Source: Gammaproteobacteria bacterium (GTDB lineage Bacteria; Pseudomonadota; Gammaproteobacteria; Pseudomonadales; Pseudohongiellaceae). Taken from it: 33,005 nucleotides of DNA. The stretch is taken from NCBI GenBank assembly GCA_009692305.1, contig SHZK01000021.1, forward strand, positions 1 through 33,005, written 5' to 3'. Below the pieces are notes generated by a model that was not told the origin of the DNA, did not search any database, and saw only the letters and a program-made list of their open reading frames with translations. How positions within the stretch are numbered: the first letter of the stretch is position 1; the number at the start of each line of letters is the position of its first letter. Made by a program: the position numbers and the translations under genes. Positions 25,746 to 33,005 of this stretch are shown here, in pieces.

Positions 25746-28712
25746 ATGCTTCGAAAAATACCCCACAAACGCGCATTACTCTGTACTGCGATCTCGATTT
25801 CACTGTCTAGCCTGGCGACCCCTACATTCGCCCAGGACACCCAAGTAGAAGAAGTCATTGTTACCGGCTCGTTTATTCGCCGCACTGAAGGCTTTGCGCA
25901 GGCGTCTTCCGTAACCCAAATCAACGCTGAGGACCTTGCCGCCGAAGGCACCATGAATCTGGGCGAAGTGATGCAGAACCTGTCCTTCGTCGGCGGCCCC
26001 TCTGCCGCCATTACCAATACCATCCAGGGCACCACCTCCCGCTCTCAATCCATTGACTTGCGCGGCCTGGGCCCACGCTCCACCCTGACGCTGATAGACG
26101 GCAAGCGCGTCGCCTCTGAAAACGTGCAGCAGATGATTCCCACCATCGCCATCCAGCGTATCGACATTGTGGCCGATGGCGCCGCGGCCTTATACGGTAA
26201 CGAAGCGGTGGCTGGTGTGGTGAATTTCGTCCCATACACTTCCTACGATGGCTTCAAGCTGGAAACCTACGCGGAAGGTGATGATCGCGGTGATTACGAC
26301 GAGCACGCCGTGCAAATGCTGTGGGGCGCCGAGATCGGCGTTATTGATGTGGTGCTGGCAGGACAGTTCAAGTCCAATAGCCGCCTCGGTTGGGACGAGC
26401 GTCCCTACCTGGCTCAGTCCGGCATGAACTACTCATCCAATGCACCCGGCAACTGGGTCGTACCGAACCGTGATGCCAGCGGTAATTACACCGGCACGCG
26501 CACTAACCGACCAGACCCGAACTGTGCCGCAGGCGCCGATCGCCAGGGCTACAAGGTAAATAAGCTAAACAACCCCTTCGGCATGCGCTCAGGCACGGCA
26601 GCCACAGGCACCTGTTTCTTCGACTACGGTGACAACCGCAGCTACCGGGAGCCAACCGATTCCACCAACTTCTTTGCCAATGCCACCTGGGATGTCAGCG
26701 ATGACCTGACCCTGTCCCTGCAGGGCTTCCGGTCCAGACTGTACCAGATGTCCTATACCTCCACCTCCAACCCTGGCAACTCCCGCATTAATGAACTGCC
26801 AGCCGTGCGTGGCGAACAGCCCGGCAACCCGTTCCGTGCAGTAACTTCTGCCGGGCTGCCAATATTCGGTGTTGACGCCAATCTCGACGGTATTCCTGAT
26901 CGCGGCACCATTGACCGCAACGTCGATGGCAGGATGGACTACCTCGTCTCCGGCACCGTGAGCAACGGTATACCACTGTGGGAAGATGTACGGCCCCGTA
27001 CCCTGCGACCGATCAACAAGACGCACACCCTCTCCTCCGGTCACGCCCCGGATGGCGACAACCTCAGCGGCAGTGACGACGTGAATAGCCGCTACAGCCT
27101 GCAGGCAGACTTCAAAGTGCCTGTGCTGGAAGGCTGGGATGGTGTTGCTTCTTATTCTCACGCCCGACAAGACCTGGATTACATGTCCAACCAGAACTAT
27201 GACATCACTGCGATGCAGCAAGGTCTGAACTGCGATGTGAAACGCGACCGGGATGCCTGTTACAACCCGTTCTTTGTCGTCAATCAGTCTACCAACAACT
27301 CGGTGCAGGTGATGGATGCCATTGCCGCACGCAGAAGGGAATTCACTGACTACACACTTGACAGCTTCGATCTCGTGCTGAACGGTGAAGTAGGCATCGA
27401 ATTGCCTGGCGGGCCAATTGGCGCGGCTGTGGGTTACCAGCGCCGTGATGATAAATACACCAATACGCCTTCGGAAACCGAGATCTCCGGGGCCACCTGG
27501 ATCGGCAGCCCCGGCAAGGAAAGTGTGACTTCCGGTAGTCGTGTGGTAGACGCCTTCTTCGCTGAATTTGCGTTCCCCGTATTGTCCAATGTGGAATTAG
27601 CCGCAGCGGTACGCCATGAGGATTTCAGCACTGGCCAAAAATCTACCGACCCGAAGATTGGCGCTACCTGGCAAGCCACTGATTGGTTAACTCTGCGCGC
27701 GACCACTGGTGATGCCTTCATCGCACCGAGCCTGGAGCAACTGCTGAATCCGGTATCTTGCGGACTGTCTTCAGTGACCGACCGCTTCACCCCGTTCTCG
27801 GCCTTCACCACCTACTGTGCCGGCGGCAACCCAACCCTGGAAAACGAAACTGCCACGTCCGAGCAGTTGGGCTTTGACCTGTCGTTTGGCGATTTGACGG
27901 CTTCGATTACTTATAACAACACCGAGTTTCAAAATCGCATCGTTGGTGTTTCTGGTCAGCAGCTCATGAATGCTGAATTTGCGGCATTCAAGGCATGGTC
28001 CGGTTTCACTGGTACCGGCATAGGTGCGACACAACGGCCCAGCGTGGCGCAGACGCAGGCCTGGCTGGCAAGTGGTCTGGGTAATTCGGAAATCATCCGT
28101 GACCCCAACGATATCAACACCATTCTGCAGGTTACCTCTCCCGGCAGCGTCAATGCCGAGTATGTGGAAATCACCGCGTGGGATATTCAGGCGAATTACA
28201 GTTACAGCCTGGGTAACTGGGGTGACGTCCGCGTCAATCTGCAGGCCACGGTCATTGACGAATTCCTGTACAAGGATGGCGTGTCGCCTACACTCAGTGA
28301 TGGTGCTGGCTTGACCAACCTGCAAACTGGCTCGGCCCCGGCAGTTCCAGAAGTGAAGGCTAACCTGCGTCTGGGCTGGGTGATGAACAATCACGCCGTC
28401 ACTGGCACTGTGCATCATCTAAGCGCTCTGGATTGGGACGGTACCAATTTTGGCCCAACTATCGCGTTGTTCGGCAACACCAATCCCAACCCAACCATCG
28501 TTGGTGGTGAACTCAAGGCCTGGACAGACTTCGACATAGCCTATACCTACCGCGGCTATGAGATGTTTGACGGTGAGTTCTCGTTTACCGTGGGTTCACG
28601 TAACGTGTTCGACCGTCAAGCCCAGCGCACTATGGACTTCGCCGGCGTGATGGGTGAGTTGCAAGATCCTATGGGTCGGTCAATCTATGCCCGCATGGTT
28701 TACGATTTCTAA
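25746..28712 (+). CDS. TonB-dependent outer-membrane receptor, intact
   Basis: 988 residues. Signal peptide (about residues 1-29, LATPTFAQ), TonB box QVEEVIVTGS, plug domain with SIDLRGLGPRSTLTLIDGKR, RIDIVADGAAALYGNEAVAG and VVNFVPYTSYDG, then a long beta barrel to the terminal YARMVYDF. A Ca-binding-like repeat DANLDGIPDRG and DRNVDGRMDYL sits at about residues 377-399, probably in an extracellular loop. Two Cys in NPVSCGLS and TTYCAGG probably form a loop disulfide. It should import a bound ligand with energy from TonB; the ligand cannot be read from sequence. It is a close paralogue of the broken receptor at 4903-7730. A strong terminator follows at 28784-28811, so it is probably monocistronic. 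Confidence 0.93.
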   Translation: MLRKIPHKRALLCTAISISLSSLATPTFAQDTQVEEVIVTGSFIRRTEGFAQASSVTQINAEDLAAEGTMNLGEVMQNLSFVGGPSAAITNTIQGTTSRSQSIDLRGLGPRSTLTLIDGKRVASENVQQMIPTIAIQRIDIVADGAAALYGNEAVAGVVNFVPYTSYDGFKLETYAEGDDRGDYDEHAVQMLWGAEIGVIDVVLAGQFKSNSRLGWDERPYLAQSGMNYSSNAPGNWVVPNRDASGNYTGTRTNRPDPNCAAGADRQGYKVNKLNNPFGMRSGTAATGTCFFDYGDNRSYREPTDSTNFFANATWDVSDDLTLSLQGFRSRLYQMSYTSTSNPGNSRINELPAVRGEQPGNPFRAVTSAGLPIFGVDANLDGIPDRGTIDRNVDGRMDYLVSGTVSNGIPLWEDVRPRTLRPINKTHTLSSGHAPDGDNLSGSDDVNSRYSLQADFKVPVLEGWDGVASYSHARQDLDYMSNQNYDITAMQQGLNCDVKRDRDACYNPFFVVNQSTNNSVQVMDAIAARRREFTDYTLDSFDLVLNGEVGIELPGGPIGAAVGYQRRDDKYTNTPSETEISGATWIGSPGKESVTSGSRVVDAFFAEFAFPVLSNVELAAAVRHEDFSTGQKSTDPKIGATWQATDWLTLRATTGDAFIAPSLEQLLNPVSCGLSSVTDRFTPFSAFTTYCAGGNPTLENETATSEQLGFDLSFGDLTASITYNNTEFQNRIVGVSGQQLMNAEFAAFKAWSGFTGTGIGATQRPSVAQTQAWLASGLGNSEIIRDPNDINTILQVTSPGSVNAEYVEITAWDIQANYSYSLGNWGDVRVNLQATVIDEFLYKDGVSPTLSDGAGLTNLQTGSAPAVPEVKANLRLGWVMNNHAVTGTVHHLSALDWDGTNFGPTIALFGNTNPNPTIVGGELKAWTDFDIAYTYRGYEMFDGEFSFTVGSRNVFDRQAQRTMDFAGVMGELQDPMGRSIYARMVYDF

Positions 28713-28783
28713 ACCATAAGAAATCCGCAATGCTTGATTTGCGGGGGTCTATCAACGCCAAATGGAAGTGGCAACGCAAGATT

Positions 28784-28811
28784 AAAGGGGGCCCAATTGG
28801 GCCCCTTTTTT
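28784..28811 (+). terminator. Rho-independent terminator after the TonB-dependent receptor
   Basis: AAAGGGGGCCC, loop AATT, GGGCCCCTTTTTT: a GC-rich stem of about 11 pairs (one wobble) followed by a run of six Ts at 28806-28811. It lies 71 bases after the receptor stop and 68 before the glycosyltransferase start. Confidence 0.92.
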
Positions 28812-28878
28812 AATTCCGGCAACGCTAACAAAGTATCAATCCATGCAAGGGCCAGCAAGCAGCACCTGGGAGAAATGA

Positions 28879-29688
28879 ATGAAGCACGATGCACCAATCC
28901 CCGCCAGCGTCTATATGATTACGCTCAATGCGGCGGCAAGACTCTATCACTTGCTTGGCCAATTACAGATGTTTGCCGAAGTCATCATCGTCGACTGCGG
29001 CAGCACCGATCAGACCAGGGAAATAGCTCGAGGATTTCCCAATGTAAAATTTTCCCACCATGACTGGTCCAGCTTCAGTGAGCAAAAAGCCCACGCACTT
29101 TCGCTATGTAGTTGCGAGTGGGTGCTCAATCTTGATGCCGATGAGGAGCTAAGCGGTGAATTGATTGACGAGATCAGAGCCAGCATCGATGCAGACGACT
29201 GTGACGCTCTGGAATCAAGCAGGATAGTTTATAGATGGGGCCGCCGATCGCCCTATTTCACCAAGGATAACTGGCTGATTCGTTTCTTTCGCAAGAGCAA
29301 GGGACACTACCCACCGCGCCGGGTACACGAACGCATCAGCATAACAGGTTCCATACGCCGCACCAGTGCGAGCATTATTCACCATCAGGATATGACTCTG
29401 GATGATCTGGTGCACAAGCTGAATCTTTACAGCCAGCTCAAGGCCATGGACAAATACGAGCAAGGGAGCAAGGCTAATTTCCTGATACTGTTCTTTATCC
29501 TGCCATTAACCTTTATTCAGTATTACGTGTTGAAGGGATTTTTTCTCGGCGGCATAGATGGCCTGGTGGGAAGTGTCAGCATCGCCTTCTACAGTTTCAT
29601 GAAATACGCGAAATTATGGGAAATGCAAAATCTCAAGGAAGCTGAGGCAAAGTATTTCAGCGCCGCCTCGCGCGGCATTAATCACTGA
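28879..29688 (+). CDS. Glycosyltransferase family 2 (WaaE/KdtX-like)
   Basis: 269 residues; the start ATG at 28879 follows GGGAGA by five bases. GT2 fold: VYMITLNAAARL (N-terminal beta strand), VIIVDCGSTDQTREIA (nucleotide-sugar site), WVLNLDADEELS (the D-x-D-like metal site), FFRKSKGHYPPRRVHERI, then a C-terminal hydrophobic part (FLILFFILPLTFIQYYVL, GGIDGLVGSVSIAFYSFMKY). The order resembles lipopolysaccharide-core glucosyltransferases of the WaaE/KdtX type. The likely role is adding a sugar to an LPS core or related surface glycan at the inner-membrane face. No other LPS genes adjoin it. Confidence 0.85.
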   Translation: MKHDAPIPASVYMITLNAAARLYHLLGQLQMFAEVIIVDCGSTDQTREIARGFPNVKFSHHDWSSFSEQKAHALSLCSCEWVLNLDADEELSGELIDEIRASIDADDCDALESSRIVYRWGRRSPYFTKDNWLIRFFRKSKGHYPPRRVHERISITGSIRRTSASIIHHQDMTLDDLVHKLNLYSQLKAMDKYEQGSKANFLILFFILPLTFIQYYVLKGFFLGGIDGLVGSVSIAFYSFMKYAKLWEMQNLKEAEAKYFSAASRGINH

Positions 29689-29705
29689 TTTACGCTGATT
29701 CCGCC

Positions 29706-30200
29706 CTACTGCTCCAACTCGGCAAGACGCGACCGCAGCATCTGCAGAACCTGGTTGAGTTCGCGAAAATATTCGTTCTCGCGCCCAAACGCATTCATTT
29801 TTTCTGTAAGCAGGGCAAATGACGGTTGCAATTCGTTCAGCAACGCAGCCCCTGACAACAACTCATCAGTTCCATTCTTATAATCATTGGCGTTCCGCCC
29901 ACGCCGCTGGATCATAAAATTCGGCTCACAGGCTACCTCGGGGATATTGGTTCCAGTAACAGTGACCTTATGACAGGTAATGTCAAAATCATCATCGTCA
30001 TTATTGGCATTGAATACTTTGTAAAATTCATCCTGGACTCTTTCGATCTGGGAACGCAGTTCCGGCTTGGATAAATCATCGATTACGATTTGTCCTTGCT
30101 CGGCGTCAGTGGCTTGCGCAAAGACCCCCGCCCCGCCAAATCCCGACAATATTATAAACGCCAACCCTTGAATTGCCGGTCGAATATTCCAATACTTCAT
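29706..30200 (-). CDS. Secreted protein of unknown function, paired with small lipoprotein
   Basis: 164 residues from ATG 30200, preferred because AGGGG lies about 8 bases upstream; the GTG at 30209 overlaps the upstream stop but has no ribosome site. Signal peptide (IQGLAFIILSGFGGAGVFAQ) then an acidic, helix-rich mature part with NANNDDDDFDITCHKVTVTG and EPNFMIQRRGRNAND. Two Cys (TCHKV, VACEP) may form a disulfide. The C-terminal helix LNQVLQMLRSRLAELEQ looks amphipathic or coiled-coil. No family recognised. It is encoded directly after the lipoprotein gene, so the pair probably act together in the envelope. Confidence 0.65.
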   Translation of the reverse strand: MKYWNIRPAIQGLAFIILSGFGGAGVFAQATDAEQGQIVIDDLSKPELRSQIERVQDEFYKVFNANNDDDDFDITCHKVTVTGTNIPEVACEPNFMIQRRGRNANDYKNGTDELLSGAALLNELQPSFALLTEKMNAFGRENEYFRELNQVLQMLRSRLAELEQ

Positions 30201-30205
30201 TGCGA

Positions 30206-30469
30206 TCACCCCTGCGGTACGTGCAATACGCCAAGTTTTTCCGCTTCCTGAACGGATCCATACATCTGCTCAACCGTAGCACAGCGTCGGCGCCTTACCC
30301 GACTCATGGTACGCGGCTCCTCTGCACAAACAATCATTTGTTCGAGAGTTCTGCCCCGATTGTATTCCAGCAGTTCGGCTTCGTTCATTCTCTCAAAATT
30401 GATATCGTCATAGGTGGCACAGGCACTTAACGACAGACAGAGCAGACTTAGCACTAAGCAGTTTTTCAC
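30206..30469 (-). CDS. Small lipoprotein of unknown function
   Basis: 87 residues from a GTG start at 30469 (KNCLVLSLLCLSLSACATYD). The lipobox LSAC fixes this as the true start region; a longer frame upstream would bury the signal sequence. The mature part is short and charged, with NEAELLEYNRGRTLEQMIVC and SRVRRRRCATVEQMYGSVQE. Two additional Cys (IVCAEEP, RRCATVE) could pair. No family is recognised. It starts a two-gene operon with the secreted protein downstream (stop and next gene separated by a few bases). Confidence 0.65.
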   Translation of the reverse strand: MKNCLVLSLLCLSLSACATYDDINFERMNEAELLEYNRGRTLEQMIVCAEEPRTMSRVRRRRCATVEQMYGSVQEAEKLGVLHVPQG

Positions 30470-30875
30470 GGTTGATTCCGGCAGATCAAAAATATACAGC
30501 CTGAAAGCGTAGGCTGGTTTCCTTGGAAAATACAGGCTATTTGGGTAATTTCTGCCGCTAACTCCTGGCAATACTTTCGCCACCTACGTCAAGTATTCTT
30601 GCGCGGCCTGACAGCACTGAATCCTGCCCAGTCTCTGCTTGCTCTTGCCAACGATCAATACAGGGTATACTACACTTTCATTGCAGATATTTCCCCAATA
30701 ACATATGACAAAGGTTTTGCCAGAAAATCCGCCAGCTCACAGCTGCAGATTGAGCCCTTTCTGAGTTCGGGTAATTTGTAGTTTGCACGAGACTGGACTA
30801 AAGACCTCGGCGCAGTTACCTTTCGCACTGGTTAATCGAGCCGCCAAGCCTACTTTTGACAATAAGGAAAACTCC
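30470..30875. other. Intergenic region between small lipoprotein and 2OG oxygenase
   Basis: No supported gene in about 400 bases. A possible plus-strand promoter is TTGCCA (30645-30650), 15-base spacer, TATACT (30666-30671), which would leave a 5' leader of about 200 bases before the oxygenase. An open plus frame at 30599-30781 has no ribosome site and no family features. Confidence 0.4.
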
Positions 30876-31469
30876 GTGGAAATCACTACCCAATCGCTGT
30901 TCCCCACGCTGGTATGGACGACCCTGTTTACTGACCGGGTAGCGTTCAATGCCAACTTGCTGGAACTGGCGACGCAGCTGCGCAACAGTGACCCGGCGGG
31001 CGTGGCAAATACCAACGTAAAAGGCTGGCAGAGCCCCAATAATCTCCAGAATCTCGAACAGTTTGAGCAGATAAACCAAAGGATTCTGCAAGTGTGCGAA
31101 CGTATCGCGGAATCGCAAAACTTCAGGCCAAACCTGAACCTGCATCTGCAAGCATGGGTTAACATCAGCCCACCTGGCGCTTCCAACAAAATCCATTATC
31201 ACGCGAACTGCCATTTCAGCGGCGTCTATTACATCAGTGTGCCGTCCCCGGAATGTGGCAGCATATTTTTTCGGGACCCCCGTGCAGCAGCAAAAATGCT
31301 CACTTATCCTGCTATCAAGCCCACTGAATTCACCACCGATGAGGTGCGCATGCGACCCGAAGAAGGTCGCATGTACGTTTTTCCTGGCTGGCTGGAACAC
31401 GGGGTAGAGGAAAATAAAAGTGACAGGGATCGCATAGGTATCAGTTTCAACGTACTGGCAATGCCGTAA
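30876..31469 (+). CDS. Putative 2-oxoglutarate/Fe(II)-dependent oxygenase (TIGR02466-like)
   Basis: 197 residues from a GTG at 30876, selected because AAGGA at 30864-30868 sits 7 bases upstream; the frame is open 30 codons further up without a ribosome site. Motifs: FPTLVWTT at the start, AWVNISPPGASNKIHYHANC (Fe-binding H-x-H region), FSGVYYISVP, IFFRDPRAA, RMYVFPGWLEHGVEEN (second metal His) and DRIGISFNV (2OG-binding Arg). This is the JBP/prolyl-hydroxylase-like family often called TIGR02466. It should use 2-oxoglutarate and O2; the substrate is unknown. It seems monocistronic and converges with the next gene. Confidence 0.88.
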   Translation: MEITTQSLFPTLVWTTLFTDRVAFNANLLELATQLRNSDPAGVANTNVKGWQSPNNLQNLEQFEQINQRILQVCERIAESQNFRPNLNLHLQAWVNISPPGASNKIHYHANCHFSGVYYISVPSPECGSIFFRDPRAAAKMLTYPAIKPTEFTTDEVRMRPEEGRMYVFPGWLEHGVEENKSDRDRIGISFNVLAMP

Positions 31470-31616
31470 ATTACTGGCTATCAAATTCGGCCATACAACT
31501 ATTCACACAATTTGCAAATTATTTGTTGGAACGGAAATATCTGCAATGGCATTAAGATAGTTATATGGGATGAATCCGATTCTGATTGATTTTGTGCAGC
31601 TTGAATTCGCTGCAGT

Positions 31617-32657
31617 TCAATTCCCGACCCGGGCCGCGGCTTCAGCTTCCAGTCTGCGCGCACCTGCAAGTATGCCAGGCATGGCATAATTGCCTTCATG
31701 GCAGGCGTACTCATACAAGCCATCCCCGGTTGCATAAAAGCTCAGTTCGGCAGTCCAGGGTTGCAGATAGATATTGCTGTCCTCTACAGTGAACTTATAG
31801 AAAATTTCGCTCTCGGAGTAGCGACTGAAACGCTCAGTGATGCGGCCTGCCCGCGTGATTGGAACTGAGCTCTGTCCCATTTGTATGGGATTGATATTGG
31901 TGGTCTCTATAACCAGCTCCTGATTCTCATACCATCCCACCGAGTCACCAAACCATTGTTCGAGTGCGACTGGTCGCCGATTGGCCAAAGCTTCATCGCG
32001 GGAGTCGAAGACTGGAATGATGCGCGCATCGTGTGCCATTTCAACGAGGATGACGACATAGTCCGGAGTCTGCACGAATTGATAAGTATTATTGTAGAGC
32101 GCACCCATCATGCCCGGTCCGGCTTTATTGCCGAATCCCAGCAGGCAGCGTTCGGCTAATGGAATAGCTTCCGGGCCGCGCGCGTCACCAACACCAGTCG
32201 CATAACGCGAGCCAAAATTCTTCCTCTCGAAATCATATTGTGGATCTTCACGTCGTGGTACGCGACCACTCACTGGATCAACTACATATGATGTGCGGAA
32301 CTCACCCTTCACCAGAGCCAGATTCGAGCCAGGATCTACCCAGAAATTATTGTAAGCGCGCACACCAAAGTCGTCGGCACTGGCCGAGGGGGTGTCGTTC
32401 ACCGCATCAGTCTCATCGAGTCCGCCTTCAATTCCGGCGATTGGCGTAGCGGCAGCGATTACTCGCGCTTCTTCGGGGCTAACGACGAGCGCATTCACCC
32501 CTTCCGGTCGATTCAGGCTGGTCAATGAAGCGTTGGTCCAGATGCCTTCAAGATTCGGGCGCGCCGAGTTCTGCGCTTGCGTCGGAGAAGCAGCCAGAAT
32601 GGCACCCAGCAATAGCAACCCTGAACTTGATACTGGTAATGTAATGGGTTTCATCAT
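31617..32657 (-). CDS. Secreted protein of unknown function (PNLEGIWTN family)
   Basis: 346 residues with a signal peptide (LLLLGAILAASPTQAQ). The mature protein begins RPNLEGIWTNASLT, a common opening in a widespread but unnamed family of exported proteins in marine Proteobacteria and Acidobacteria. Other blocks: PLAERCLLGFGNKAGPGMMG, YVVILVEMAHDARIIPV, ALEQWFGDSVGWYENQELVI and the C-terminal YEYACHEGNYAMPGILAGAR. Conserved His, Cys and Asp/Glu in the second half suggest a catalytic or metal site, but no function is established. The ATG at 32657 is preceded in the same frame by one further Met codon option; either gives the same signal peptide. Confidence 0.75.
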   Translation of the reverse strand: MMKPITLPVSSSGLLLLGAILAASPTQAQNSARPNLEGIWTNASLTSLNRPEGVNALVVSPEEARVIAAATPIAGIEGGLDETDAVNDTPSASADDFGVRAYNNFWVDPGSNLALVKGEFRTSYVVDPVSGRVPRREDPQYDFERKNFGSRYATGVGDARGPEAIPLAERCLLGFGNKAGPGMMGALYNNTYQFVQTPDYVVILVEMAHDARIIPVFDSRDEALANRRPVALEQWFGDSVGWYENQELVIETTNINPIQMGQSSVPITRAGRITERFSRYSESEIFYKFTVEDSNIYLQPWTAELSFYATGDGLYEYACHEGNYAMPGILAGARRLEAEAAARVGN

Positions 32658-32860
32658 GCAGCTCCTGAATTAATTAATTTCCGGCGTTTATATCGTTTAC
32701 TGCCGGGTTTAGAGGTATTTATTACAGCAAGTTAACTACGACTATTCCAGAAGGTATCCCTGTTGTGCGTAATTGTCTATCTATCACTGCAACGGCCAAA
32801 CTAGCAGTATAGCTTTCACAGTTGTCATGCCGACTATGATATTCATTGGTATACCACCGA
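32658..32860. other. Gap between secreted protein gene and IS407-like element
   Basis: About 200 AT-rich bases upstream of the secreted protein gene, presumably holding its promoter. No gene, terminator or repeat was recognised. The IS end is probably near 32860-32870. Confidence 0.4.
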
Positions 32861-33005
32861 CGTCCCCCCGTCCTCAGTAGCGCTTACCTTTAGAGTCCGG
32901 GGTTCACTGTAACTTCTTTCATTGCCAGTTGTCTCGCATATGCTGCTGGCGTCATGCCATCCAAAGCCTTCTTGGGTCGTTCCTCGTTATACTCTTTTCT
33001 CCATG
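32861..33005 (-). mobile_element. IS3-family element (IS407-like), right end, cut by window edge
   Basis: The minus strand from 33003 to 32890 reads WRKEYNEERPKKALDGMTPA and continues AYARQLAMKEVTVNPGL then TAA. This is the C-terminus of an IS3-family OrfB with the Y-N-E-x-R-P-H/K-x-A-L and TP-A-A-Y-A blocks of IS407/IS51-type elements. The GC-rich stretch GACGTCCCCCCGTCCTC just past it (about 32863-32880) is a plausible terminal inverted repeat. The rest of the element lies off the window. It differs from the IS3 pieces at 1-640. Confidence 0.85.

Noticed and set aside
30599..30781. A 60-residue plus open frame before the 2OG oxygenase
   Set aside because: No ribosome site, no motif, and it ends just short of the oxygenase frame; treated as noncoding.

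Overview
The window most resembles a chromosomal piece from a Gram-negative gammaproteobacterium, probably a marine or aquatic heterotroph. This is an inference from gene content: TonB-dependent receptors, several Sec-exported proteins and lipoproteins, a two-subunit pyruvate carboxylase, MgtE and MscS genes, and a DUF3604/PPIase/HupE-UreJ trio. No rRNA, tRNA or CRISPR array was seen.

Layout. Positions 1-914 hold wreckage of IS3-family elements: an orfB fragment on the minus strand meets an orfA/orfB fragment on the plus strand head to head near 241, then unassigned DNA follows. 915-4593 (minus) is a compact operon: DUF3604 lipoprotein, periplasmic peptidyl-prolyl isomerase, HupE/UreJ-like membrane protein. 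4903-7730 (minus) is a TonB-dependent receptor pseudogene whose frame is intact apart from two in-frame stops and a lost 5' end. 8021-11128 (minus) is a cobalt-type nitrile hydratase operon: MFS transporter, alpha subunit, beta subunit, accessory protein, with coupled starts. A divergent control region separates it from an ornithine-decarboxylase-like/deoxyhypusine-synthase-like operon (11649-13924, plus), a polyamine module.

13985-15072 (minus) holds the remains of a phaB-thiolase pair that appear joined by an internal deletion. 15273-18317 (plus) is an ion-homeostasis operon: MscS-like channel, a soluble MgtE_N-CBS protein, and a full MgtE magnesium transporter. 18481-21726 (plus) is pycA-pycB. 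Then come an outer-membrane receptor with a Gly/Pro-rich plug (minus), a gamma carbonic anhydrase, a small secreted protein, an intact 988-residue TonB-dependent receptor with a strong terminator, a family 2 glycosyltransferase, a small lipoprotein/secreted protein pair (minus), a TIGR02466-type 2OG-Fe(II) oxygenase, and a secreted protein of unknown role (minus). The right edge enters a different IS3-family element, of IS407-like type.

The clearest functional units are the nitrile hydratase operon (nitrile to amide, with its own transporter), the polyamine pair, the Mg/osmotic operon and the anaplerotic pyruvate carboxylase. The intact receptor and the decayed receptor next to the nitrile hydratase genes are close paralogues in inverted orientation. 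IS scars, nonsense codons and the phaB-thiolase deletion suggest a region undergoing gene loss.
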